Below the pieces are notes generated by a model that did not search any database, was not told where the DNA came from, and saw nothing but the letters and a program-made list of their open reading frames with translations. DNA of 21,823 nucleotides from Litorimonas sp964435725 (lineage in GTDB: Bacteria; Pseudomonadota; Alphaproteobacteria; Caulobacterales; Maricaulaceae). Below are positions 1-7,835 of the stretch, piece by piece. Each line of letters starts with the position of its first letter. Position 1 is the first letter of the stretch. Location of the stretch: NCBI GenBank assembly GCA_964435725.1, contig CAYTAJ010000039.1, forward strand, positions 1 through 21,823, given 5' to 3'. A program made the position numbers and the translations under genes.

Positions 1-467
1 CCAATCACTTGACCTTTTGGGCCCATGGACTCTCGCCAATCTTTTTCAATTTTTTGTGCCGCTATGAGCGTAAACCATCCAATATTCGCCCCAATATCAA
101 TAAAGGTTTCATTGGGCATGAGCGTCTCCAGAATAAACGCCTCATTATGCGGTTCAAATTCATCAAATAGAAATATCTCTGAGGATACGCCAAGGTCAGA
201 CAGATTGATGTAAATTTGGAAACCACGTTTTGATTTCACAAGAATATCGTTGAAGGGCAAGTGATCAAACAATAATGCAAATAATGCCCGGCGAGTCTCA
301 GGATAACTCGCAAAATTCTTTCGCAGGGTTGCTGTATCTTTGTGAAGGTTCACTCCCGCAGACAGAACGTCTGGGCTTTCAGGCGCGCGTCCTAAAAGGA
401 TATGGTAAGCGGCCTCTAAAATTTCAGGCGTGAGTGTAAGACTATTTTTGTTTGGCGTATCAATCAT
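1..467 (-). CDS. FkbM-family methyltransferase with N-terminal DUF4214-like segment, 3' end cut by window edge
   Basis: Reading from ATG 467 towards the left edge, the minus strand stays open to base 1, giving about 155 residues without a stop. The first ~60 residues (LTPEILEAAYHILLGRAPES and following) resemble the DUF4214-type repeat found in S-layer and glycan-modifying proteins. Residues ~125-145 contain ETFIDIGANIGWFTLIAAQ, the SAM-binding motif I of FkbM-type O-methyltransferases. The rest of the Rossmann domain lies outside the window. It starts 2 bp after the ABC ATPase stop, so it is probably translationally coupled to the exporter genes. Likely role: O-methylation of a sugar in the exported glycan. 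The family assignment is firm from motif I and context; the N-terminal domain name is a resemblance only. Confidence 0.82.
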   Translation of the reverse strand, partial: MIDTPNKNSLTLTPEILEAAYHILLGRAPESPDVLSAGVNLHKDTATLRKNFASYPETRRALFALLFDHLPFNDILVKSKRGFQIYINLSDLGVSSEIFLFDEFEPHNEAFILETLMPNETFIDIGANIGWFTLIAAQKIEKDWRESMGPKGQVI

Positions 468-469
468 GT

Positions 470-1207
470 TTAAGGCTCAAACGCCTCGATTGGTTTTTGT
501 ACACCTTTGCCACTATCAAGTTCGATGACTGTATTCGCCCACTTCGCCATTCTGTTACGGTTATGGCTGGCGATAATGACAATCAAAGCCGATGTCAGAA
601 GATCATTTAAGCGTTGATCGACCTTATCTCGGAAATGGCGATCTCCTGTACCTATCCATTCATCTAATAATAATATTTCCGGTTTGAAACTGGTCGCCGT
701 TGAAAACATAAGGCGCATGACCATACCCGATGAATAGGTATGAACGGGCATATTGATATATTCGCCAAGTTCGGAAAACTCTGCAATTTCGGCCGCATGC
801 TCTTTTATTTTTTCTCGACTAAGGCCTAGCATTAGTCCCTTAAGGATAATATTTTCATAGCCTGTTGATTCTTTGGACACACCAAGATTGAGGTTAAAGA
901 GACCTGTCACTCGACCCTCGACATCGAGTGTACCGGATGTCGGCTTATACATCCCGCCCAGCACGCGTAGTAATGTCGATTTACCCGACCCGTTTCCGCC
1001 TAATATGCCAAGCCTTGCCCCCGGTTTGAGATCCAAGTCAATACCGTTTAAGGCGCGGACGCCACGGCCTCGCTTGCCTGTTTGAATAATTTCACCCCCA
1101 ACTTGGGCCTCACCGCCTGCGCCAATATTTATCTTGTGACGCCCGCGCGCATTGGCCCCCACCATAGGATAAACAAGAGAGATATTATCTGCTTTGATAT
1201 ATGCCAT
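470..1207 (-). CDS. Polysaccharide ABC exporter, ATP-binding protein (KpsT/Wzt type)
   Basis: A 245-residue ABC ATPase. Walker A is GGNGSGKST (residues 70-78), the signature is YSSGM (158-162), Walker B is ILLLDEW (178-184), and a histidine switch follows (IIASHN). The ~40-residue glycine- and basic-rich stretch before Walker A (about 18-50) is typical of Wzt/TagH/KpsT proteins that energise polysaccharide export. The protein ends soon after the nucleotide-binding domain, so it lacks the C-terminal carbohydrate-binding domain of O-antigen Wzt proteins and resembles the short KpsT-like group. It starts 3 bp after the permease stop with no clear Shine-Dalgarno, which suggests coupled translation. 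With the permease it should move a lipid-linked glycan across the inner membrane. Confidence 0.93.
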   Translation of the reverse strand: MAYIKADNISLVYPMVGANARGRHKINIGAGGEAQVGGEIIQTGKRGRGVRALNGIDLDLKPGARLGILGGNGSGKSTLLRVLGGMYKPTSGTLDVEGRVTGLFNLNLGVSKESTGYENIILKGLMLGLSREKIKEHAAEIAEFSELGEYINMPVHTYSSGMVMRLMFSTATSFKPEILLLDEWIGTGDRHFRDKVDQRLNDLLTSALIVIIASHNRNRMAKWANTVIELDSGKGVQKPIEAFEP

Positions 1208-1210
1208 AAT

Positions 1211-2002
1211 CTAAAGCCAAAACACGATACGACGACGAGAATAAGAAAAGCTAGATAAGGCTGCTATAAAACCGACAAGCGTAAAGCATCCAACGATTAT
1301 CCAACTCCGCCATGGGATAACACCTTCAAGAACAGGAATGCGTAAAATATCCAAGTAATAAACAAACGGATTGTAAGCCATATATTTCGCTGCCGTCGGG
1401 CCCAAAACATCAATCTCGTAAATGATAGGCGTCAAGAAAAACATGATTTGCATGACTGTCGTAATCAGATGAGAAAAATCTCTCGCACGGGCACATAGAG
1501 CGCCTAAGACTAAAGACACCCAAAAGGCTGTAGCAAGATAGGTCAGGATAACCAATGGGAGTGACACCCAAGCCATTAAATAAGAATCCATAAAGAACCA
1601 ACAGGCTATCATAACAGGCGGTATTGTCCCTAGCGCCAATAAAAAATTACGACAGACAGAGCGGTAGACATGCACTGACATGGGCAATTTTTCGCCCTTT
1701 ATCCAATTTTCTGCACTGATAAAGGTGTTGGTCCCTTCAACAACAGCCCCAATAATAAAGCGCCATGCAGCAAAACCCGTCGCAAGATAGACAGCAAATA
1801 TATTAAATTCTGACTTGGAAATATTGCTGAAAATAATCAGCTTCGCGCCCAAAAATAAGATGAAGGCCATCATCACCCAACCGACACCAAGCCAGCTACG
1901 GCGAAAGCGTTGTTTGAGATCGTTCCACGCCAGCAATTGCCAAAAGCTTCTATATTTCCACCCTTGGAAAATATCGGATAGAGCTGAGGTCAGGGCTGAC
2001 AT
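1211..2002 (-). CDS. Polysaccharide ABC exporter, ABC-2 type permease (KpsM/Wzm type)
   Basis: An inner-membrane permease of about 263 residues with roughly six hydrophobic segments (for example GWVMMAFILFLGAKLIIF, FAVYLATGFAAWRFII, NFLLALGTIPPVMIACWFF, LVILTYLATAFWVSLVLGA, TTVMQIMFFLTPIIYEI and WIIVGCFTLVGFIAAL). The N-terminal amphipathic segment with LLAWNDLKQRFRRSWLG is the usual ABC-2 polysaccharide-exporter motif before the first membrane segment. I chose ATG 2002 because family members begin close to this point. An in-frame TTG at 2035 would add 11 residues, but the AGGA near it is too close to act as a ribosome site. It follows the sulfotransferase gene closely and precedes its ATPase by 3 bp. 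Together they form the exporter of this locus. Confidence 0.9.
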   Translation of the reverse strand: MSALTSALSDIFQGWKYRSFWQLLAWNDLKQRFRRSWLGVGWVMMAFILFLGAKLIIFSNISKSEFNIFAVYLATGFAAWRFIIGAVVEGTNTFISAENWIKGEKLPMSVHVYRSVCRNFLLALGTIPPVMIACWFFMDSYLMAWVSLPLVILTYLATAFWVSLVLGALCARARDFSHLITTVMQIMFFLTPIIYEIDVLGPTAAKYMAYNPFVYYLDILRIPVLEGVIPWRSWIIVGCFTLVGFIAALSSFSYSRRRIVFWL

Positions 2003-2040
2003 TAAATAAGGGTCTTTCTTGGCTAACGAAACCAATCCTA

Positions 2041-3087
2041 TTATTTATTTTTATTGGGGCGCAAGAGGCGTTTCTTTGGCTTGGCCTGACTTTCTAGTAA
2101 CTCTTTATAGGATTGCGAAATGGCCGTATTCTTCTCGCTTAGATTTTTAATTTTGGCTTGAAGCCTTGAGAAATCGTCTTTGAATTTACGACGAAGTTCG
2201 AGGTTATTTTTATATACGTCTTTTTTATTGGCCAATTGATTGCTGAGATAGAGTCCATAATTATTCGCGCTATTGGCCTCACGATAAAGATTATACAATT
2301 CTTCTGAGACACCCTGTTTTTTACAGAGCGCAGCAACATCTCTCGCGCCCGCGACTTCTGCCTGCCAGATAACTTCGCATTTTTTATATGTCTCGTTTTG
2401 ATCTCTATGGTCGGGGAGCGTTTTATCATACCCCAGTAGATCAAAATCCTTCGCATAAGCATCCCTAAACATTTCAAGTGTTTCGGTTCGGACATGCGCG
2501 AATGGATTAGGGCGCGGTTCTGTCGTATTTGGCGATGAGTTGACCGTCCGGAGAAGCAAAGGTTCGTCTGATATTCTGCTGACTATAGAAGGCCAACGCT
2601 CAGATAAATCATCAAGTTTGATAATTTCATCGACAATAATCTCACCTTCATGATCTGTGACCCACTGATATTGCGGCAGATAAAAATGGTCGACGCTATA
2701 TTTTATAAAGTCTTCCATTGTGAGCTGGCGCGCAATTTTGCTTTGGCCCTTATTTTGATTGTGTCGAAGAAAAAAGTACCAACTCGCAAGACGGTCCCAT
2801 GGGTTTCGAGATACGGCAAATTTAAAATAAGAGGCATAAACATCTGGGCCTAAGAAATCCTGCATATCCATTGCGCGGAAATGTTCCGGAGCCGAAAATT
2901 GACTATCAATACGCTCGTTATTTTTATCCATAATGGATTTAGACTTTGCATCTGAATCGCGCGGGATTTCCCAATCGGGATTGTCCTGCTTTTCACTTTT
3001 CATGAAAGCCTTAGTAATCGCTGTACCCGCGCATTTATGCACATGGATAAAGGCGAACTTTTTCGATGGATTATAGCAAGTCGTCAT
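2041..3087 (-). CDS. Sulfotransferase family 2-like protein with C-terminal coiled coil
   Basis: A 348-residue protein. KFAFIHVHKCAGTAITKAF (residues 10-28) is the 5'-phosphosulfate (PAPS) binding loop of the Sulfotransfer_2 / carbohydrate sulfotransferase type, and FAVSRNPWDRLASWYFF (90-106) is the 3'-phosphate-binding motif, with R94 and S102 as the expected contacts. The last ~65 residues are highly charged and predicted to be helical or coiled coil, ending in a Lys/Arg-rich tail (PKKRLLRPNKNK). It should move sulfate from PAPS to a hydroxyl of the glycan in the cytoplasm. The start is supported by AGAGG seven bases upstream. It differs in family from the two other sulfotransferases in the locus and lies just before the exporter genes. 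Confidence 0.85.
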   Translation of the reverse strand: MTTCYNPSKKFAFIHVHKCAGTAITKAFMKSEKQDNPDWEIPRDSDAKSKSIMDKNNERIDSQFSAPEHFRAMDMQDFLGPDVYASYFKFAVSRNPWDRLASWYFFLRHNQNKGQSKIARQLTMEDFIKYSVDHFYLPQYQWVTDHEGEIIVDEIIKLDDLSERWPSIVSRISDEPLLLRTVNSSPNTTEPRPNPFAHVRTETLEMFRDAYAKDFDLLGYDKTLPDHRDQNETYKKCEVIWQAEVAGARDVAALCKKQGVSEELYNLYREANSANNYGLYLSNQLANKKDVYKNNLELRRKFKDDFSRLQAKIKNLSEKNTAISQSYKELLESQAKPKKRLLRPNKNK

Positions 3088-3136
3088 AGGCGAGCCTCTA
3101 ACTTATGCCTTGTGAAATTCCAAGGTCTTATTCATC

Positions 3137-3907
3137 TTAAACAGAGGCAAGACGCGCTTGATGAAATTTTATCATACGCGCAATCATATCTTCAAAACCT
3201 ATCTGCCTTTGCCAGTTAAGTGTATTCATCGCACGCGCAGGATTGCCCTTTTTCCCTTGCTCATCAACTGGTCGGAAAAACGCCGGATTCGTCTTCACCA
3301 AAAGACGCCCTGACACGGCATCATGACAAACTGTTTCGACGCCCTCGCCTTTCCATTCTGGAGAAAAACCGAGCTGTTTGGCCGTTTCATTAAAAAAGCC
3401 CCGAACGGATCGTCTTTGCCCCGAGGCAAAAACATAATCTTGAGGCTCGCTTACATCGAGTGAAGCCGCGATCCCCTTCGCAAAATCTTCAGCATGGCTA
3501 AANNNNNNNNNNNNNNNNNNNNNNNNNNNNNNNNNNNNNNNNNNNNNNNNNNNNNNNNNNNNNNNNNNNNNNNNNNNNNNNNNNNNNNNNNNNNNNNNNN
3601 NNGGATGCTTAAGTGAATTGGCAACAGAACTTTCCGCCGCAAGATGGAAAATAGAATCAAAATTATGGCCCACGATTTTTTCAAAAGGCGACAGCGTGTT
3701 CCCTGACATTCCGTGCATGGTAACCTTATCGGCTATTCTAAGGTATTTTAGGCGCCATGACGGAGTTTCAGGCGCACGGCTTGTTCCATGAACCTCATAA
3801 CCTTGTGTAAGCAGGTGCTGTGCTAGGTATGCGCCTGTCTGTCCTGTTATACCTGTGATTAACGCCTTTTGCGGCACAGAATGCTCCAAATTATTTGTGC
3901 GTGTCAT
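3137..3907 (-). CDS. GDP-mannose 4,6-dehydratase-like SDR protein, interrupted by an assembly gap
   Basis: The N-terminal part carries ALITGITGQTGAYLAQHLL (residues ~15-33), the NAD(P)-binding motif in the GITGQxGxYL form diagnostic of Gmd-like extended SDR enzymes, then FHLAAESSVANSLKH. After 100 N the reading resumes with FSHAEDFAKGIAASL and continues to a Gmd-like C-terminus (FFRPVDE...). Aligned by eye with the intact Gmd in this window, about 130 residues are missing, including the Ser and YxxxK catalytic motifs. Both halves fit one gene in the same orientation, so I treat it as one real gene, not a pseudogene. It probably makes or modifies a GDP-6-deoxyhexose. Whether it duplicates Gmd or is a divergent relative such as a reductase or epimerase cannot be decided without the missing core. 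Confidence 0.8.
   Translation of the reverse strand: MTRTNNLEHSVPQKALITGITGQTGAYLAQHLLTQGYEVHGTSRAPETPSWRLKYLRIADKVTMHGMSGNTLSPFEKIVGHNFDSIFHLAAESSVANSLKHXXXXXXXXXXXXXXXXXXXXXXXXXXXXXXXXXXFSHAEDFAKGIAASLDVSEPQDYVFASGQRRSVRGFFNETAKQLGFSPEWKGEGVETVCHDAVSGRLLVKTNPAFFRPVDEQGKKGNPARAMNTLNWQRQIGFEDMIARMIKFHQARLASV
3503..3602. other. Assembly gap (100 N) inside the Gmd-like gene
   Basis: Exactly 100 unknown bases. The flanks encode two parts of one Gmd-like protein. By comparison with the intact Gmd here (residues ~91-220), the true missing length is nearer 385-390 bp, so 100 is a placeholder. Confidence 0.98.
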
Positions 3908-3979
3908 ATATGAACGCCATTTATCTTAGAACGGATAAACCTCATAAACTCAATGACAATTAAACCGGTCTCACCATAA

Positions 3980-5173
3980 TTATTTCCAAAGTAATGACGC
4001 CTGAGTTGCGGCACTAAAGCGCGCTGCAAAGGCCTCAATTCCATGTTTATCACGCCACCATTCAATACTTCCCTCAGACAGTTTTTCTTTCTGTTCTGAG
4101 TTCAGGGTAAAAACAGTTTCCAAACATTTGGCAGCGTGTATCACATCTGGATCAGCCCATCTTCGCCCCGGTATGTCATCATAAACATTATACTCATCTT
4201 TCGCAGGAATAAGTGTGTAGTCTACAAACCAGATATTTGGGCATTCGTTCCATTCAGCAGGCGCTGACCACCCTGTAATGATTGTAGGCACGCCATATGA
4301 AGAGGCTTCTGCAGCCACAAGTCCGTAGCCCTCCGCCCGCGTTAAAGAAAAGTAGCAATCAACCGAACGAATGAGATCCGTCATTTCGTTTTCATTCAAA
4401 TAATCTTCAATCAAACAGATATTTGACGCAGAAAATATATCACGTTCTTTAGACCTCAATGGACCACCCGCCTTTACAACCAATGTGACAGGATCATCAT
4501 TTGAGAATACAGCGGAAAAGGCTTTGACAACAGCCTCTGGGTTTTTTCTGGAGAGGCTGGACCGACTGTCAAATGTTGTCAGGATAACAAAACGGTCTTC
4601 TATGCCCAGTTTCTCTTTCCAGCCTGTTTCTAATGAATCCTTTGTCCTTTTGAGTGGATAACCCATATTGACGATTGGAACAGCGAGGGATTTAAAACTC
4701 TTTTTGGAGAATTCACTGATGCTCCAAACCTCATCAAACAGCTTTGCGCACTCGATGAAGGGGGATGGAACCTGTTCTAATTCCCAAGCCCACACACCGA
4801 TAAGACGACGATTTTGCCAGTTTGTATGACGCAAGATATGAAGGGCTTTGGGCGTTTCCGTCGGATTTACATGCAAAATCACAGGCCCCTTACCATCATC
4901 AAAGTGTGACTCAGGAGGTTTAATCTTTGAGAGCTCAGGCTGAATGTGAGGTGTCAAATCATAAGAGCTAGCCTGAATACCCAGTGCGTTAAACCCATCA
5001 AAAATAAGTCGAGCCCCACGTCCGATACCATTTGGAGATGAAAACAACCCGGCAATAAGAGCTGAGCCTTGCAAAGTCGGTTTTGAACGAATCTTTGCAC
5101 GCCGCGCTTTACTTAAATAATAGTGAAAGCTAGCGCGGCGCTTGAATTCCTGCCATGACGGACCTGTCGCCAT
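3980..5173 (-). CDS. Glycosyltransferase, GT4-like (GT-B fold)
   Basis: A 397-residue protein. LIAGLFSSPNGIGRGARLIFDG (about 39-60) is the N-terminal Rossmann part with the acceptor-side glycine loop. The C-terminal nucleotide-sugar domain has FDSRSSLSRKNPEAVVKAF (201-219) and the EX7E motif in RAEGYGLVAAEA (E281 and E289) followed by YGVPTIITGWSAPAEW. It is a retaining GT4-type enzyme that should add a sugar from an NDP-sugar donor to the lipid-linked glycan at the cytoplasmic face; donor and acceptor are unknown. It starts 15 bp after the upstream glycosyltransferase and has no clear ribosome site of its own, suggesting coupling. An N-terminal Arg/Lys-rich stretch (11-32) may bind the membrane surface. 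Confidence 0.88.
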   Translation of the reverse strand: MATGPSWQEFKRRASFHYYLSKARRAKIRSKPTLQGSALIAGLFSSPNGIGRGARLIFDGFNALGIQASSYDLTPHIQPELSKIKPPESHFDDGKGPVILHVNPTETPKALHILRHTNWQNRRLIGVWAWELEQVPSPFIECAKLFDEVWSISEFSKKSFKSLAVPIVNMGYPLKRTKDSLETGWKEKLGIEDRFVILTTFDSRSSLSRKNPEAVVKAFSAVFSNDDPVTLVVKAGGPLRSKERDIFSASNICLIEDYLNENEMTDLIRSVDCYFSLTRAEGYGLVAAEASSYGVPTIITGWSAPAEWNECPNIWFVDYTLIPAKDEYNVYDDIPGRRWADPDVIHAAKCLETVFTLNSEQKEKLSEGSIEWWRDKHGIEAFAARFSAATQASLLWK

Positions 5174-5188
5174 TAAACTGAATAGCAG

Positions 5189-6469
5189 CTAAGATTTGCG
5201 ATGGGCAATCGCTGTCTCATAAAGGCTAACAGCATGCGCCATGTCATATTTCCGCTGTCGTTGAGGATAGTCAATAACGCGATAACCATGCACGGTACGC
5301 TCTTGTCGGTCTTTCGTCATACGAGGAATTTTTTGCGCATATTCGATTGAGTTGCCAATATCGCAAAACTCGAAATGATCACCATGGAACTTAGCCAATT
5401 CAACAAATTGGATATTACGAGATGCAAAAATCTTGCGATCTAATTCAACGGCCTGCGCCATTGGCCCAGACGCCGTATGTGGCGAATTGATGTAAGGAAA
5501 CAATACGGCATCACATAACATCATTCCTAAGACCAGATCATCATCAGAAACGGCCCCTAAGAAATGCACACGCTCTGATAAAGCCTTTTTCTTCTCAAAA
5601 GTCTTATCCATGAGATCTTTCGCTTCTTTTGTGGCTTTACCGGTCTTGCCATCCAACTTGGCTAGGAGTTTACTTTTCTGAATCGCCTTCTTTGTATTAC
5701 GCCCACGGATTGACCGATCACGATTTTTCAAATGATCATACAACTCGCCAAGATATTCATCCCGACGACTTTCAATACGCAAGGTGCTTTCATGAACAGA
5801 AGAGAACATGAGGAGTTCATAATTCGGCGGCAGACTATCAACAGCATCAATCGCTGTTTCAAAACCTTTATACCCGGAAAAGAAACCGAACACGCCCACA
5901 TAACGTGTATCCTCACTTTTCATTTCGGGTAGAACATTTTTTAGATTTGAATGTTCTAACTTATCAAGAAAACTATCTTTGCCCCCTGAAGACAAATAAG
6001 TCAGAGGCGTGGACATAACAGGTTGTCGAGGTGATTTACCCTTCTTTTTNNNNNNNNNNNNNNNNNNNNNNNNNNNNNNNNNNNNNNNNNNNNNNNNNNN
6101 NNNNNNNNNNNNNNNNNNNNNNNNNNNNNNNNNNNNNNNNNNNNNNNNNATAGAGAGGCTCTTAGCATTTTTTGTTACGATTTTAAATCGTCTCATCGCC
6201 GTCATCATATCAGACGCGAAAATGCCGGGTTCAAATTGAATATTCACGTGATCAAACTCTTTGACCCGCTCCCCAAGATAACGACAATAATTCTCGGCAG
6301 CATCTTTCTCTGCTGCATCTTTGGCATTGCCTAAAATCATACGAGGCGTCGGTAAGACCTCGACATCATAATTTTTCTCTAATTCTTCTACGATACCTTT
6401 GGTGAAATGTGCGATGCCACAAATTTCATTCCACGTTGATAGGACCGCGACTTTAGGGCGATTAGGCAT
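5189..6469 (-). CDS. Glycosyltransferase, GT4-like, with Lys-rich insertion; interrupted by an assembly gap
   Basis: The N-terminal part begins PKVAVLSTWNEICGIAHFTK (residues 5-24), a GT-B start with the glycine loop, then VNIQFEPGIF (75-84). After 100 N the C-terminal domain continues with VGVFGFFSGYKGFETAIDAV, RVHFLGAVSDDDLVLGMML and FPYINSPHTASGPMAQAVEL, which match the phosphate-binding and donor-binding parts of GT4 enzymes. The usual EX7E glutamate pair is not plain. Between the donor domain halves lies a ~50-residue Lys/Ala-rich insertion (from HLKNRDRSIRG to KKKALSERV), unusual for the family. The real protein is longer or shorter than the drawn frame because the gap length is unknown. 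Likely role: chain-building transferase of the exported glycan. Confidence 0.8.
   Translation of the reverse strand: MPNRPKVAVLSTWNEICGIAHFTKGIVEELEKNYDVEVLPTPRMILGNAKDAAEKDAAENYCRYLGERVKEFDHVNIQFEPGIFASDMMTAMRRFKIVTKNAKSLSXXXXXXXXXXXXXXXXXXXXXXXXXXXXXXXXXXKKKGKSPRQPVMSTPLTYLSSGGKDSFLDKLEHSNLKNVLPEMKSEDTRYVGVFGFFSGYKGFETAIDAVDSLPPNYELLMFSSVHESTLRIESRRDEYLGELYDHLKNRDRSIRGRNTKKAIQKSKLLAKLDGKTGKATKEAKDLMDKTFEKKKALSERVHFLGAVSDDDLVLGMMLCDAVLFPYINSPHTASGPMAQAVELDRKIFASRNIQFVELAKFHGDHFEFCDIGNSIEYAQKIPRMTKDRQERTVHGYRVIDYPQRQRKYDMAHAVSLYETAIAHRKS
6050..6149. other. Assembly gap (100 N) inside a glycosyltransferase gene
   Basis: Exactly 100 unknown bases between the N- and C-terminal parts of one glycosyltransferase. 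The fixed size matches the other gap and is a scaffolding placeholder; the true length cannot be read from the sequence. Confidence 0.98.
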
Positions 6470-6481
6470 AAGTTATCTCTA

Positions 6482-7801
6482 CTAATGGTTCATATATCGG
6501 CGTAATTTATCCAACATATCACGCGTGAATTTATATTCATATTTATCAAGGTCTTCCAATACAAACCGAAAAGACACATAACGACTAAGATTTGGATTTT
6601 CCTGCAGATATTTTAATGCCTTATCTCCATCCCCTAGATGCACCAGATGACGGAGGTATCCCTGCACATAAGACGGGATAGGACCAAATTCTAGCAGAGC
6701 CTTTTGATAAGCCTGCGTCCTGTGACCATTTGATTTTCCAGATGTATTGGCAATAACGTCCATAACATCAGGAAAAGTCATATGTTTATCGGTAGCAACC
6801 TCAGTTCTAGTATCAGAATCCGCTTTAGAGATATTTTGAGCTTTCCGAAAACCATCTAAAACCGTTGCAGTAACACTCCCTAATCTTTCCATTTTACCAC
6901 AGATTTCCGGACTGAAGCCCGGTGGTTCTTTCGCAAAAATCGACTTTGGAGGCGATAAGACTTCTCGTTCAAGGCCCAGCTTATCGAAACACTTTAGATA
7001 ATCTTCTCGAATAGGTTTAATGGCTTGCCCTAAATTATTTGGGTCAAAATGCCGATCCCAACTGGCTTGGCTCTGTAAAAACTGAGCAGCGATATTAGCG
7101 GGAAAATCAGGACGAATTTGTGGATACCGAATACTAGCCATCAGAAATGTACGGGGTGGCAACGCGTATAAATCTCGACCGCTTCGAATAGTCAAATGCC
7201 TATCAGCATCATAATGAATTCGCGGAATTGAGCCGCCTTTCGCCGGATTAACCGAGAAATCCAGTGTCCAATCTTTTGGCAGGTCTAAAAATTGGACAAC
7301 CTCATCCGCTAATTTTGCCCCTGTAGATTTAAAGCCAAAACCAAAGACATTCTTCTTGCCAAAAGCCTTGTTAAAGTCGCCGACTGACTCAGACAAAGAA
7401 TGGAAATAATTCTTTAAAACGGCGGGCGAATAAAAACTATAGGGGCCATGTGCATATAAAAATATATGCGTACTAATATCATGCATATAATGAGAATAGG
7501 CACGTGCGAGCGGTTCCCGAAGGCAAAAAAGTATTTTTACGTCATGGCCGTTTAAAGCTGATTTAATGCGATCAACAGCCCCGCTGCCTGGCAAGGCATA
7601 TAGGGGTGACGCATCTAAAAAGACTTTATCAGGATCTTGAGTTTCAAATTGCTCAAGATAGCCTTTAAAGTCATGCGCACTTCGAAAGTAATCAAGTTCT
7701 TTTCTTTTTGGCAGGTTTATAGGCGCACCTGATTGAGCAAGCTGCTCATACAGGAATGTGGTCCCTGATTTGGCATAGCCCGGAATGATTAGGAATTTCA
7801 T
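6482..7801 (-). CDS. PAPS-dependent sulfotransferase with extra C-terminal helical domain (copy 1)
   Basis: A 439-residue protein. FLIIPGYAKSGTTFLYEQL (residues 3-21) holds the PAPS 5'-phosphosulfate loop (K11-T15), and LFCLREPLARAYSHYMHD (91-108) holds the 3'-phosphate site (R95, S103). The catalytic domain ends near residue 290. The last ~150 residues are helical, with a TPR-like repeat (YLRHLVHLGDGDKALKYLQ), making it longer than a plain Sulfotransfer_1 domain. It aligns along its whole length with the protein at 9306-10637, sharing KVFLDA(S/T)P, DISTHIF/DLSTHFW and NPA(K/P)GG(S/G)(I/L)PR. GGGAAAGAG upstream supports the start. Likely role: sulfation of a sugar residue or protein-linked glycan before export; the acceptor is unknown. 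Confidence 0.87.
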   Translation of the reverse strand: MKFLIIPGYAKSGTTFLYEQLAQSGAPINLPKRKELDYFRSAHDFKGYLEQFETQDPDKVFLDASPLYALPGSGAVDRIKSALNGHDVKILFCLREPLARAYSHYMHDISTHIFLYAHGPYSFYSPAVLKNYFHSLSESVGDFNKAFGKKNVFGFGFKSTGAKLADEVVQFLDLPKDWTLDFSVNPAKGGSIPRIHYDADRHLTIRSGRDLYALPPRTFLMASIRYPQIRPDFPANIAAQFLQSQASWDRHFDPNNLGQAIKPIREDYLKCFDKLGLEREVLSPPKSIFAKEPPGFSPEICGKMERLGSVTATVLDGFRKAQNISKADSDTRTEVATDKHMTFPDVMDVIANTSGKSNGHRTQAYQKALLEFGPIPSYVQGYLRHLVHLGDGDKALKYLQENPNLSRYVSFRFVLEDLDKYEYKFTRDMLDKLRRYMNH

Positions 7802-7835
7802 TTTACTCTTTCCCAGTCACCCTAATTATATCTCT

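Noticed and set aside
3137..3907. Treating the interrupted Gmd-like gene as a pseudogene
   Set aside because: The interruption is a run of N and not a stop or frameshift; both halves are well conserved and in the same frame.
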